Positions 25,695 to 34,632 of a stretch of 64,000 bases of DNA are shown in pieces. This DNA is from Burkholderiales bacterium (GTDB taxonomy: Bacteria; Pseudomonadota; Gammaproteobacteria; Burkholderiales; Burkholderiaceae_C), in contig CP070653.1 of NCBI GenBank assembly GCA_020354665.1, positions 2,863,763 through 2,927,762 of the forward strand, given 5' to 3'. The notes below the pieces were generated by a model. The model saw only the letters and a list, made by a program, of their open reading frames with translations. It had not been told where the DNA came from and did no database searches. Every line of letters starts with the position of its first letter. Positions within the stretch are counted from its first letter, which is position 1. The translations under genes were made by a program, and so were the position numbers.

Positions 25695-25829
25695 GCGACA
25701 GCCCTTCGAGCCACGCAGACGCGCGCGCGTCGGCGCAGGGTGAACGGGCCCCGGCTCGCGCGACCGGTCGATCGCGGCCGATCGGCGACACTTGGACGGC
25801 GCGCCGCGCTGCGCCGCGCGCGCCCAATC

Positions 25830-26807
25830 ATGTGGATCGGAACGCTTTTCGCCCTCGCGGCAGGCCTGATGTGGGGCCTTGTCTTCGTCGCTCCGCTGCT
25901 TCTGCCGCAATATCCCGCGGCGGTGCTCTCGGTGGGCCGCTACCTGGCTTTCGGGCTGATCGCGCTGCCGCTGGCGTTGCTCGACCGGACGCGACTCGCG
26001 CAGCTTTCACGCGCCGACTGGGTCGAGGCGCTGAAGCTGGCGGCGGTCGGCAACCTGCTCTATTACCTGTGCCTGGCGGCCGCCATCCAGCGCGCCGGGG
26101 GACCGCTGCCGACAATGATCATCGGCACGCTGCCGGTAGTGATCGCGATCAGCTCGAACCTGCGCCGATCCGCAGCGGTCCGTGCACGCGACGGCCGGCT
26201 CGCCTGGCATCGGCTCGCGCCGTCGTTGCTTCTGATCGCGGCGGGCATCGCCTGCGTCAATCACGTCGAGCTCGAGCGATTGGCGCTGCACGGTTCCGCT
26301 GATCCGGCCCCCTATGCGGCCGGCGTCGCGCTCGCCGTAGCGGCAGTCGCCTGCTGGACGTGGTATCCGATTCGCAACGCCGACTGGCTGCGCGCACATC
26401 CCGACCGCTCGCCCACCACGTGGGCCACCGCGCAGGGCATCGCGACGCTGCCGCTCGCGCTCGCCGGCACGGTTGCGCTCGTGCCTTGGCTTGGCGCCGG
26501 CGGCGCGTTCGAACTGCCGCTCGGTCCACAGCCGGCGCGGTTCGTCACACTGATGTTCGCGATCGGCCTGTTTGCTTCGTGGCTCGGCACGCTATGCTGG
26601 AACGAAGCGAGCCAGCGGTTGCCAACGACCTTGTCCGGCCAACTGATCGTGTTCGAGACGTTGGCCGCGCTGACCTACGCGTTCGTGCTGCGCGGCCAGA
26701 TGCCGCGGCCGCTGGCGTTCGTCGGCATCGCGCTGCTGGTGGCTGGCGTCGCATGGGCGCTGCATGTCAAGCCCGAGCCGCTGGCCGCCGAAGCGCATGC
26801 CGGGTGA
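25830..26807 (+). CDS. DMT-superfamily (EamA) membrane transporter
   Basis: 325 aa with ten hydrophobic segments in two EamA-like halves. MWIGTLFALAAGLMWGLVFVAPLLLPQYP starts the first, with the AVLSVGRYLAF and AAIQRAGGPLPTMIIGTLPV segments typical of drug/metabolite exporters. LSGQLIVFETLAALTYAF and ALLVAGVAWAL close the second. Substrate unknown. ATG 25830 is the first start giving a membrane segment at once. The gene ends 9 bp from convergent glcF. Confidence 0.9.
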   Translation: MWIGTLFALAAGLMWGLVFVAPLLLPQYPAAVLSVGRYLAFGLIALPLALLDRTRLAQLSRADWVEALKLAAVGNLLYYLCLAAAIQRAGGPLPTMIIGTLPVVIAISSNLRRSAAVRARDGRLAWHRLAPSLLLIAAGIACVNHVELERLALHGSADPAPYAAGVALAVAAVACWTWYPIRNADWLRAHPDRSPTTWATAQGIATLPLALAGTVALVPWLGAGGAFELPLGPQPARFVTLMFAIGLFASWLGTLCWNEASQRLPTTLSGQLIVFETLAALTYAFVLRGQMPRPLAFVGIALLVAGVAWALHVKPEPLAAEAHAG

Positions 26808-26816
26808 GGCGTTGGG

Positions 26817-28097
26817 TCAAGCCAAGAGCGCATCGTCGACCACTTCGATCCAGTGCCGCACCGGCGTCGACGTGGCTGACTGCAGGTGCTGGATGCAGCC
26901 GACGTTGGCCGAGACAATCGCCTGCGCGCCCAGCGGCAGCAGGTTCGCGAGCTTGCGGTCACGCAGCTGCTTGGACAGCACGGGCTGCAGTACCGAATAG
27001 GTACCGGCCGAGCCGCAGCAGAGGTGAGCTTCGTTTGGCGCCAGATGCACCTCGAAACCGAGCTCGCGCAGGATCGCTTCGATGCTGCCGCGAAGTTGCT
27101 GGCCGTGCTGCAGCGAGCACGGCGGATGGAACGCGAGGCGCTCGCGGGCCGGGGCAGCCGCAGCCGGTCGCGCGCGCCCGAGCCGCGGCTTCAGCTTCGG
27201 CAGCAGGGCCGGCAGGTATTCGCTCAGGTCCTTGGTGAGGGCGCTGATGCGTCGGGCGCGCTCGGCATAGAGCGGGTCGTGTGCGAGCGCGTGACCGTAG
27301 TCCTTGACCACCGATCCACACCCGGAAGCGTTCATCACGATGGCCTCGACCCAGCGGCCGGAGGAGCCGTCCCGCTCCAGTCCCTCGACCAGCGGCCACC
27401 AGGCATCGATGTTGCGCCGCATGTCGGCCAGGGCGCCCGCGTGGTCATTCAGGTGCAGGCGGATCGCGCCGCAGCAGCCGGCGCGGTCGGCGACGATCGT
27501 CTCGACACCGCAGGCGTCGAGCACGCGCGCGGTGGCGCTGTTGATATTGGGCAGCATCGCCGGTTGCACGCAGCCGGCCAGCAGCAGCACCTTGCGCTCG
27601 TGGGGGTGCTTCGGCCAACTGTGTGCACGCGCCGACGCGCGCGCCGGCACCTTGTCCTTCAGCACGGCCGGAACGAACGGGCGCAACACCTGGCCGAGCT
27701 TCATCGCGGGCGAGAACAGCGACGAGGTCAATCCTTCCTTGAGGACCTGGCGCGCGGCACGTTCGGTGGCGGGGCGCTCGACGCGCCGATCGACGATGCG
27801 CCGGCCGATCTCGACGAGCCGACCGTACTGCACGCCGGAGGGGCAGGTGGTCTCGCAGTTCAGGCAGGTCAGGCAGCGGTCAAGGTGCAGTTGCGTCGCT
27901 CGGGACGGCTGATCGCCTTCGAGCACCTTCTTGATCAGGTAGATGCGTCCGCGCGGGCCGTCGAGCTCATCGCCGAGCAGCTGGTAGGTCGGGCAGGTGG
28001 CGGTGCAGAAGCCGCAATGCACGCACTTGCGCAGGATGGCATCGGCTGCGTCGCCATCGCGCGTGCCCTTGAACTCGGCAGACAGTGTCGTTTGCAT
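26817..28097 (-). CDS. glcF: Glycolate oxidase iron-sulfur subunit GlcF
   Basis: 426 aa. Passes electrons from the GlcDE flavoprotein to the quinone pool. Two 4Fe-4S motifs are intact: CVHCGFCTATCP (about 25-36) and CLTCLNCETTCP (about 75-86), followed by two CCG-type cofactor blocks (LAGCVQP..., RAGCCGAIRLHL; FHPPCSLQHGQQ..., EAHLCCGSAGTY). AGGA lies 8 bases before ATG 28097. It is the last gene of the glcD-glcE-glcF set, 36 bp after glcE. Confidence 0.96.
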   Translation of the reverse strand: MQTTLSAEFKGTRDGDAADAILRKCVHCGFCTATCPTYQLLGDELDGPRGRIYLIKKVLEGDQPSRATQLHLDRCLTCLNCETTCPSGVQYGRLVEIGRRIVDRRVERPATERAARQVLKEGLTSSLFSPAMKLGQVLRPFVPAVLKDKVPARASARAHSWPKHPHERKVLLLAGCVQPAMLPNINSATARVLDACGVETIVADRAGCCGAIRLHLNDHAGALADMRRNIDAWWPLVEGLERDGSSGRWVEAIVMNASGCGSVVKDYGHALAHDPLYAERARRISALTKDLSEYLPALLPKLKPRLGRARPAAAAPARERLAFHPPCSLQHGQQLRGSIEAILRELGFEVHLAPNEAHLCCGSAGTYSVLQPVLSKQLRDRKLANLLPLGAQAIVSANVGCIQHLQSATSTPVRHWIEVVDDALLA

Positions 28098-28133
28098 TCG
28101 GGGGTCCTGGCGGGAACGCTGCGCACCCGGCCG

Positions 28134-29246
28134 TCACAGGCCGGGGTAGAGACGGCCGGGGTTGAAGACGCCGGCCGGATCAAAGGCCTTCTTCAACTCG
28201 CGATGGATGCGGTCGAGCGGCGACTTCAGTGGCGCGAACACGCCGGCGGACTTGTCGGTCGCAGCAAACAGCGTGGCGTGCCCGCCCAGGCGTGCCGCGA
28301 CCTCGCGCACCTGCACGGCCGACGTCGTCGTACACAGCCAGCGCTGCGCGCCAACCCACTCGATGAGCTGCTCGCCGGAAAGCGCGAGCGGCGGCGCGGT
28401 CGGCGGCACCGAAACGCGCCACAGCGCCGCACCGGAAGCGAGCGCGCGGTGCGCGCCGACGAAGAACTCGTCGGTGTGGTTGCGCAGCCCCTGCCAGAAC
28501 GACGACGCGAATGCCGGCTCGATCAGCTCGCCGCCCAGCCGCGTGATTGCGGCATCCACCGCCGCGCGCGCACCGCGCAGCCGGATCACCAGCGTGCCTT
28601 GCCACCAGGCGCTGGCGTTCAGGGGCAGTGGCTGGCGAGCCCAGTCGTTGAGCGTATCCAACGCAGCGGTCTCGTCCATTTCGAACCGCAGCGTGGCCGT
28701 TGCGGGCGCGAGCGGCAGCACCTTGAGCGAGACCTCGAGGATCACGCCGAGCACGCCGAGCGAGCCGGCGAGCACGCGCGGGACGTCATAGCCGGCCACG
28801 TTCTTCATCACCTGCCCACCGAAGGTCAGCACTTCGCCGCGGCCGTTGAGCATCGTCGCGCCGAGCACATGGTCGCGCACGCTGCCGACCGCCGCGCGCG
28901 ACGGTCCGGCCAGGCCCGCCGCGACCATGCCCCCGACGGTGGCGCGCTGTGCTTCGGCCTCGCGCGCGCCGAAGTGCGGCGGCTCGAACGGCAGGCACTG
29001 CCCGCGCGCGCCGAGCGTTGCTTCGAGCTCGTGCAACCGTGTGCCGCAGCGGGCGGTGACGACGAGCTCGGTGGGCTCGTAGCTGCTGATGCCCGACAGC
29101 CCGGTGACGTCGAGCGGCTCGCCCTGCACCGGCTCGCCATAGAAGTCCTTGGTGCCGCCGCCGCGGATCGACAGCTGCGCGCCCGCCTCCCGCGCCGCAT
29201 TCACGCGGTCCACGAGCGACTGCAGCGCCGGATCGTTGATCGACAT
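28134..29246 (-). CDS. glcE: Glycolate oxidase FAD-binding subunit GlcE
   Basis: 370 aa. Second FAD-binding subunit of the three-part glycolate dehydrogenase. A PCMH-type FAD segment is visible: LSIRGGGTKDFYG, LDVTGLSGISSYEPTELVVTARCGTRLHELE, FGAREAEAQRATVGGMVAAGLAGPSRAAVGSVRDHVLG; the C-terminus ends FDPAGVFNPGRLYPGL as in the family. I chose ATG 29246. A TTG at 29264 would overlap the glcD stop. Confidence 0.95.
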   Translation of the reverse strand: MSINDPALQSLVDRVNAAREAGAQLSIRGGGTKDFYGEPVQGEPLDVTGLSGISSYEPTELVVTARCGTRLHELEATLGARGQCLPFEPPHFGAREAEAQRATVGGMVAAGLAGPSRAAVGSVRDHVLGATMLNGRGEVLTFGGQVMKNVAGYDVPRVLAGSLGVLGVILEVSLKVLPLAPATATLRFEMDETAALDTLNDWARQPLPLNASAWWQGTLVIRLRGARAAVDAAITRLGGELIEPAFASSFWQGLRNHTDEFFVGAHRALASGAALWRVSVPPTAPPLALSGEQLIEWVGAQRWLCTTTSAVQVREVAARLGGHATLFAATDKSAGVFAPLKSPLDRIHRELKKAFDPAGVFNPGRLYPGL

Positions 29247-29260
29247 CTCGTTCAAGGCGC

Positions 29261-30766
29261 TCAAAAGCGTGGAATATCGGCAAATGGCAGCAGGCCGCGC
29301 CGCACGGTCATCTTGCCGTACTCGGCACAGCGCTGCAGCGTCGGGATCACCTTGCCCGGGTTGAGGAGCTCGCCGGGGTCGAACGCGCGCTTCAGCGCGG
29401 CCATCTGCTCACGTTCGGCGACCGAGAACTGCACACACATCGAGCCGAGCTTCTCGACCCCCACGCCGTGCTCTCCAGTGACGGTACCGCCCATCGCGAC
29501 GCTGGTCTCCAGGATGTCGGCGCCGAAGCGCTCGGCGCGCTCGAGCTGGTCCGGGTCGTTGGCGTCGAACAGGATCAGCGGGTGCAGGTTACCGTCACCG
29601 GCGTGAAACACGTTGCAGCAACGCAGGCCGTACTTCTTCTCCATCGATGCGATTGCGATCAGGATGTCGGCCAGCCGTTTCCGCGGGATCGTCGAATCCA
29701 TGCACATGTAGTCGGGGCTGATGCGGCCCGACGCGGGAAACGCGTTCTTGCGCCCGCTCCAGAACTTCAGCCGCTGCGCTTCGTCCTCGCTGACCTCGAT
29801 GCGCGTTGCGCCGTTCTCGCGGAGCACCTGCACCATGCGGTCGATCTCCTCCTCGACCTCCTCGGGCGTGCCGTCGCTCTCGCACAGCAGGATCGCCGCG
29901 GCCTCGAGGTCGTAGCCCGCATGCACGAAGTCCTCGACCGCGGCCGTCATCGGCCCGTCCATCATTTCGAGGCCGGCCGGGATGATGCCGGCGGCAATCA
30001 CCGCAGCCACCGCGTCACCGGCCCGCTGCACCTCGGCGAAGCTGGCGATGATGCAGCGCGCGAGCTGTGGCTTCGGCGTGAGCTTGACGGTGACCTCGGT
30101 GATCACCGCGAGCATGCCTTCGCTGCCGACGACCAGCGCGAGCAGATCGAGGCCCGGCGCGTCGAGCGCCTCCGAACCGAACTCGATCGCCTCGCCCTCG
30201 ATCGTGAAACCGCGCACGCGCATGACGTTGTGCAGCGTGAGCCCGTACTTCAGGCAATGCACGCCGCCCGAGTTCTCGGCCACGTTGCCGCCAATCGTGC
30301 AGGCGATCTGGCTGCTCGGGTCGGGTGCGTAGTACAGGTCGTAGGGTGCGGCGGCCTCGCTGATCGCGAGGTTGCGCACGCCGCACTGCACAGTGGCGGT
30401 GCGCGCGACCGCGTCAATCCTGACGATGCGATTGAACTTCGCGAGCGACAGCGTCACGCCGCGCCGGTGCGGCAGCGCGCCGCCGGACAGCCCGGTGCCG
30501 GCGCCGCGCGCGACGGCCGGCACACCCAGCCGGCGGCAGGCGCGCAGCACCGCGGCGACCTGCTCCTCGGTCTCGGGCAACGCCACCACCAGCGGCTGCT
30601 CGCGGTATGCCGTCAGCCCGTCGCACTCGTAGGGCGCGGTGTCCTCGCGCTGCCACAGCAGCGCATGCGCCGGCAGCAGCGGTGTCAACTCGGCGACGAC
30701 CTTCGCGCGCAGCGCATTGCGCGTTGCGGGATCGTCGACGGCGTCAGCCGGCAGGGGAGCGTTCAT
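29261..30766 (-). CDS. glcD: Glycolate oxidase FAD-linked subunit GlcD
   Basis: 501 aa, family length. Catalytic flavoprotein oxidising glycolate (and D-lactate) to glyoxylate. FAD-binding PCMH domain (VVALPETEEQVAAVLRACR, GVPAVARGAGTGLSGGALP, IGGNVAENSGGVHCLKYG, VGSEGMLAVITEVTVKL) and the C-terminal cap (CNVFHAGDGNLHP, TVTGEHGVGVEKL, FDPGELLNPGKVIP) are intact. GGAGG lies 7 bases before ATG 30766. A FIST-domain gene ends 34 bp upstream on the same strand, so the operon may begin further up. Confidence 0.97.
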   Translation of the reverse strand: MNAPLPADAVDDPATRNALRAKVVAELTPLLPAHALLWQREDTAPYECDGLTAYREQPLVVALPETEEQVAAVLRACRRLGVPAVARGAGTGLSGGALPHRRGVTLSLAKFNRIVRIDAVARTATVQCGVRNLAISEAAAPYDLYYAPDPSSQIACTIGGNVAENSGGVHCLKYGLTLHNVMRVRGFTIEGEAIEFGSEALDAPGLDLLALVVGSEGMLAVITEVTVKLTPKPQLARCIIASFAEVQRAGDAVAAVIAAGIIPAGLEMMDGPMTAAVEDFVHAGYDLEAAAILLCESDGTPEEVEEEIDRMVQVLRENGATRIEVSEDEAQRLKFWSGRKNAFPASGRISPDYMCMDSTIPRKRLADILIAIASMEKKYGLRCCNVFHAGDGNLHPLILFDANDPDQLERAERFGADILETSVAMGGTVTGEHGVGVEKLGSMCVQFSVAEREQMAALKRAFDPGELLNPGKVIPTLQRCAEYGKMTVRRGLLPFADIPRF

Positions 30767-30800
30767 GGTTTGCCTCCAGCAGCCTTGAGCGATCTCGTCA

Positions 30801-32066
30801 TCACGCCGCAAACACCGTGAGCACGCCTGTGTAGCCGTAGAGATGGCAGTGGCCGATCTCGCCTGCGGCAAAGAATCCGACCAGCGGCACGTCGCCAAGC
30901 GCGCGGTGGACGATCGCGAGTTCGGCTGACGGTGCCCCGAAATGCGGACCGCCGCGGCCGGCGCAGCTCACGTAGATCGCCCCGGCGATCGCTTCGCTTG
31001 CGCCGCGGGACGTCATCGCGGCCGGCTCGGCGCGTGCCGCCCGAGCCGAGGCACCGACCGCCGTCGCGAACGGCAACTCCTCGGGACTGAGTTCGTCGCG
31101 GATCTCGGCACAGATGCGCACCAGGTCGCGCCGAGCGGCCTCGGCGTCGCGCCGACTGAAGGCCAGTTGCTGCCCCACTTCCGCGCGGTCGGCGATCGCT
31201 ACGGCGCGCCGTGCCGGATCGAGGCCCACGATATGGCGCACCCGCACGTCAGCGCCGAAGGCATGCGCCCGGCGCGCTGCAATGGCGGCCGGCGAGGCGG
31301 TCTGGCCGTCGCTCAGGCCGACCAGCGTACCGCGCAGGCGTGGCAGCGCAGCGCGCAGGTCGGGCGTGTCCTCGAGCCCGAGGTCGTTCAGCAGCAGGTC
31401 AAGCGCAGGCTTGCCGCCGAGTTCGAGCACCAGCGGGCCTTGGGCGGCGGTGACAGTGCGCTGCGGGCCGATCGGCTGAGAGCCCTGCGTGACGCGCGAG
31501 ACGATCGGCACCTGCGCGTCGAATGCGACGCCGGACAACCCACCGGCCCACACGCCGTCGGCGATCAGCAGCGCCGTACCGGGGGCGCGCAACGACGACG
31601 CGAGCCCGCCGAACAGATAGCCACTGGCGACGCGCTCGCTCATTTCGCCGATCAGCTCGCCGAGTTCGGGTGTCGCGGGGTCGGCGTGCACAAGCGCGGT
31701 TTGTGCGCCGAAATCCTGCGCGGCCGCAGCAGGCAGCGGCTGCGCGCCCGAGAAGACGCGAAAGTGCTTGCGTGGCATATCCGTGAGCATGAGCGCCAGC
31801 GCGCCTTCACCGAAGTACTCGACGCCGCTCGCGCAGATGCCAACGCCGACGGCGCCGACCCAGGCCACGCCGGGCCAGCGTTCGCGGGCGAGTGCGAGCA
31901 GTGCCGGCGCCTGGTCGGCGAACAGGTCGGTGAGGTACAGCCAGCCGAGCGTGGGCTGCGCGACTTTTCCGCGAGCACGCTGGTCGTCGATCTGCGCAGC
32001 CGCGGCGGCGAAGGCCGCGCGCGGTTGGGCGTGTGCTGCATGGGCTTGGGCGAAGGTCGTCGGCAT
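30801..32066 (-). CDS. FIST-domain sensory protein upstream of glcDEF
   Basis: 421 aa. FIST_N (about 30-230, GWLYLTDLFADQAPALLALARERWPGVAWVGAVGVGICASGVEYFGEGA) and FIST_C (about 240-400, ending GFFAAGEIGHCHLYGYTGVLTVFAA) make up the whole protein. FIST proteins are predicted small-ligand (amino-acid-like) sensors; this one has no attached signalling output domain. It lies between phaM (48 bp upstream) and glcD (34 bp downstream), same strand, so it may be cotranscribed with glycolate oxidase. Confidence 0.9.
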   Translation of the reverse strand: MPTTFAQAHAAHAQPRAAFAAAAAQIDDQRARGKVAQPTLGWLYLTDLFADQAPALLALARERWPGVAWVGAVGVGICASGVEYFGEGALALMLTDMPRKHFRVFSGAQPLPAAAAQDFGAQTALVHADPATPELGELIGEMSERVASGYLFGGLASSLRAPGTALLIADGVWAGGLSGVAFDAQVPIVSRVTQGSQPIGPQRTVTAAQGPLVLELGGKPALDLLLNDLGLEDTPDLRAALPRLRGTLVGLSDGQTASPAAIAARRAHAFGADVRVRHIVGLDPARRAVAIADRAEVGQQLAFSRRDAEAARRDLVRICAEIRDELSPEELPFATAVGASARAARAEPAAMTSRGASEAIAGAIYVSCAGRGGPHFGAPSAELAIVHRALGDVPLVGFFAAGEIGHCHLYGYTGVLTVFAA

Positions 32067-32114
32067 GGCGGTGTTGCTACAGATGGCAGTCGCGATCTGA
32101 GGTGGTCTTCTCCT

Positions 32115-32798
32115 TCACGCGTCGGCTGGCTTGCTCGCCGGCGCCTTCTTGTCGCGCCCGGCTGGCCCGCTCTTCGCCCGCTTGCGGCCGACCTTGTGCT
32201 TGCGCGGCGACGCGACCGCCGCACTGCCGCCATGCGTGGCCGGGGACTTCTCGCCCGCCGGCGCTGTGCCGGTCGCCCCCGCCTCCGCCTGCGTTTGCCG
32301 GACCGCACTGGCAGCGATCTCTGTGAATTGCTTGGTCAGCGCGGTCCACCATTGCATCGGATCGATCGGCCCGACGGGTGTCGCCGCAGCGGTGGCGGCC
32401 GCTGTGGCGTCCTCGGACTTCGGCTTCTTGTGTGGTGCACGGCGTCGCGCCGGCGAGGCGGGCTCCGGCGACACCGCAGCTGCGGCAGTCCGGTCCGGCG
32501 CGCGAACCTGCAGCGATTCACGCAGGTCGCCCATCTGCAGGTTCATCGATTTGAGCGTCGACAGCGTCATGCGCTGCACTTCGAGTGCCTGGATCGTTGT
32601 CTCGAGCAGCTGCGCGTTCTGCTCGAGCCAGAATTTCACCGTGCGCAGCTCCTCGATGCGCTTGCCCAGTTCGTCGGGGTCGAGTGTCGGTGCGACCCAT
32701 TGGCCGATACCCGGGATCGTTGCGCCCGCGTTCTTGACGAGTCCCTGCAAGAAGTCGAAACCAGGTACGAGGTTGGCAAAGCCAGGGGCGTCCGACAT
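32115..32798 (-). CDS. phaM: PhaM-type polyhydroxybutyrate granule-associated protein
   Basis: 227 aa. PhaM links PHB granules to the nucleoid and activates the PhaC synthase. The N-terminal block FLQGLVKNAGATIPGIGQWVAPTLDPDELGKRIEELRTVKFWLEQNAQLLETTIQALEVQRMTL is the family signature. The C-terminus is Ala/Pro/Lys-rich (KHKVGRKRAKSG, RDKKAPASKPADA), like the DNA-binding tail of known PhaM. GGAG is 5 bases before ATG 32798. No other PHB genes lie nearby. Confidence 0.85.
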   Translation of the reverse strand: MSDAPGFANLVPGFDFLQGLVKNAGATIPGIGQWVAPTLDPDELGKRIEELRTVKFWLEQNAQLLETTIQALEVQRMTLSTLKSMNLQMGDLRESLQVRAPDRTAAAAVSPEPASPARRRAPHKKPKSEDATAAATAAATPVGPIDPMQWWTALTKQFTEIAASAVRQTQAEAGATGTAPAGEKSPATHGGSAAVASPRKHKVGRKRAKSGPAGRDKKAPASKPADA

Positions 32799-33022
32799 GG
32801 GGTCTCCTGCGCGGCTCGGTTTGCGGCCATTGTGCACGGTGGGTTTGCGCATGGCTACGTGGCGACCTTCGCGAGTGTCTGCCTCGACCAGGCCGAAACA
32901 GCATGAGCGACGAATGCAGGGGCCCAACTAGCGGACTGAACGCGGCCAACCGGTCTTGCCTCCCGGCCGGTGGCGGCCCCGGGGCGCGCGGCGGCGACAG
33001 CCCTTCCAACCGCAGGCTCACT

Positions 33023-33502
33023 TCAATTCGGCGCCGAGATCCGAAGCACACCCGCTTCCTGGGTGAAGCGCAGGCGACCGAGCACGTCCATGCCGAGCAG
33101 CGGCGCACCGAGACCGGGAAGCACGGTCACCTGCAAGCGCTCGGAGTGCACCCCGCCAGCAAGCACGATGTCCGCCCGTGCAAGATGGCCGCGCACTGCC
33201 CCTGCGGCGGTGGACGAGATGACGCCGGCCTGCAGTTCGAGTCCGGCACGCTCGGCCAGCGCGCCTGGCAGCGCAGTGGCTGTCGCACCCGTATCGACCA
33301 GGAAGTCGACGCGCAGGCCATTGACCTCGCCCGGCCAGTGGAAGTGTCCGTCGGCGCTGCGCCGCAACTCGATCGCTGCGCCAGTCAGGCTGACGCGTGC
33401 CTGCTGCTGGCGTGCCTCGAAGGTCTGGAAGCCGAGGAAGACTGCCACCCCGACCAGCAGCCACACCGTAGCAATCTTGAGCATTCGCGGAAATTCGCTC
33501 AT
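33023..33502 (-). CDS. Membrane-anchored retropepsin-like aspartic protease
   Basis: 159 aa. One N-terminal membrane helix (IATVWLLVGVAVFLGF) followed by a single retroviral-protease-like domain with the D-T-G active site in DFLVDTGATATALPG and the flap-side segment LGAPLLGMDVLGRLRF. It matches the TIGR02281-type bacterial clan AA proteases, which act as dimers facing the periplasm; substrate unknown. ATG 33502 places the helix at the start. Confidence 0.88.
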   Translation of the reverse strand: MSEFPRMLKIATVWLLVGVAVFLGFQTFEARQQQARVSLTGAAIELRRSADGHFHWPGEVNGLRVDFLVDTGATATALPGALAERAGLELQAGVISSTAAGAVRGHLARADIVLAGGVHSERLQVTVLPGLGAPLLGMDVLGRLRFTQEAGVLRISAPN

Positions 33503-33630
33503 CGCCGGCCGATCATCGCGCAGACGCGCCCGTGCCGCCGCGACCCTCCGGTGCGATCGGATTGAAGTGCAAGGCGCCGCCTGCTCGCCCTCCGGGACTG
33601 CCAATCCGCGCACCGACCGGGCGGCCGCGC

Positions 33631-34614
33631 TCAGGCAAGCGCTGCGACCCGCTGCTCGATCGCGCCGAACACGCTCAGCCCATCGCGGCCCTTGACCTCG
33701 ATGCGGATGGTGTCGCCGAAGCGCATGAATTCGGTGCTCGCGCGGCCGGACTCGACGGTCTCGATCGCGCGCTTTTCGGCGATGCACGAGTAGCCCCGGC
33801 TCCAGTCCTTATTGCTCACCGTGCCGCTGCCGACGATGCTGCCGGCGCGCACGTTGCGCGTCTTGCAGATGTGCGCGACGAGTTCGCCGAAATGGAACGT
33901 CATCTCGGGCCCGGCCTCGCACGCGCCGACTGCCTTGCCGTTCCACTGTGAGTGCACCGTCAGGTGCACGCGGCCGCCCTGCCAGGCGGCACCGAGTTCG
34001 TCCGGTGTGACGGCGACCGGGCCGAAGGCTGTGGCCGGCTTGCCCTGCAGAAAGCCGAAGCCTTTGGCCAGCTCGGCCGGGATCAGGTTGCGCAGGCTCC
34101 AGTCGTTGGCGAGCATCAGCAGCCGGATGCCTTCGATCGCCTGCTCCGGCGTGCTGCCGATCGACACGTCGCCGGTGACGACGGCGATCTCGGCCTCGAA
34201 GTCGATGCCCCAGTCCTCGCTCGCGAAGCGCGCCTCGTCGCACGGACCGAGCAGGTCGTCGCTGCCACCCTGGTACATCAGCGGATCGGTGTAGAAGGAC
34301 GCTGGCACCTCGGCATTGCGCGCGCGCCGCACGAGCTCGACGTGGTTGAGATACGCCGAGCCGTCGGCCCACTGATACGCGCGGGGCAGCGGCGCCATGC
34401 ACAGGCTGGGATCGAACCCGAACGCGTGGCGCGCCTTGCCGCCGTTGAGCGTGTCGTAGAGGTCCTGCAACTGCGGAGCAATGAAGTTCCAGTCGTCCAG
34501 CGCCTGCTGCAGGCGGCCGGCGATACCGGTCGCATAATGGGCCAAGCTCAAGTCGCGCGAGACGACGACGAGCTGGCCGTCACGGGAACCGTCTTTGTAG
34601 GTGGCGAGTTTCAT
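33631..34614 (-). CDS. Fumarylacetoacetate hydrolase-family protein
   Basis: 327 aa. Metal-dependent C-C or C-O hydrolase/isomerase family (fumarylacetoacetase, oxalocrotonate decarboxylase and relatives). MKLATYKDGSRDGQLVVVSRDL is a common start in beta-proteobacterial members; DFEAEIAVVTGDV carries the acidic metal ligands; GSGTVSNKD and GDTIRIEVKGRDGLSVFGAIEQ are C-terminal family blocks. The exact substrate is unclear. The start lies only 18 bp from the divergent DUF3108 start. Confidence 0.9.
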   Translation of the reverse strand: MKLATYKDGSRDGQLVVVSRDLSLAHYATGIAGRLQQALDDWNFIAPQLQDLYDTLNGGKARHAFGFDPSLCMAPLPRAYQWADGSAYLNHVELVRRARNAEVPASFYTDPLMYQGGSDDLLGPCDEARFASEDWGIDFEAEIAVVTGDVSIGSTPEQAIEGIRLLMLANDWSLRNLIPAELAKGFGFLQGKPATAFGPVAVTPDELGAAWQGGRVHLTVHSQWNGKAVGACEAGPEMTFHFGELVAHICKTRNVRAGSIVGSGTVSNKDWSRGYSCIAEKRAIETVESGRASTEFMRFGDTIRIEVKGRDGLSVFGAIEQRVAALA

Positions 34615-34632
34615 CGGAGGACTTTGGGGTTA

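Noticed and set aside
26886..29606. 906-codon open frame on the plus strand
   Set aside because: Antisense to glcF, glcE and part of glcD, all of which have full family motifs; composition is typical of a GC-driven shadow.
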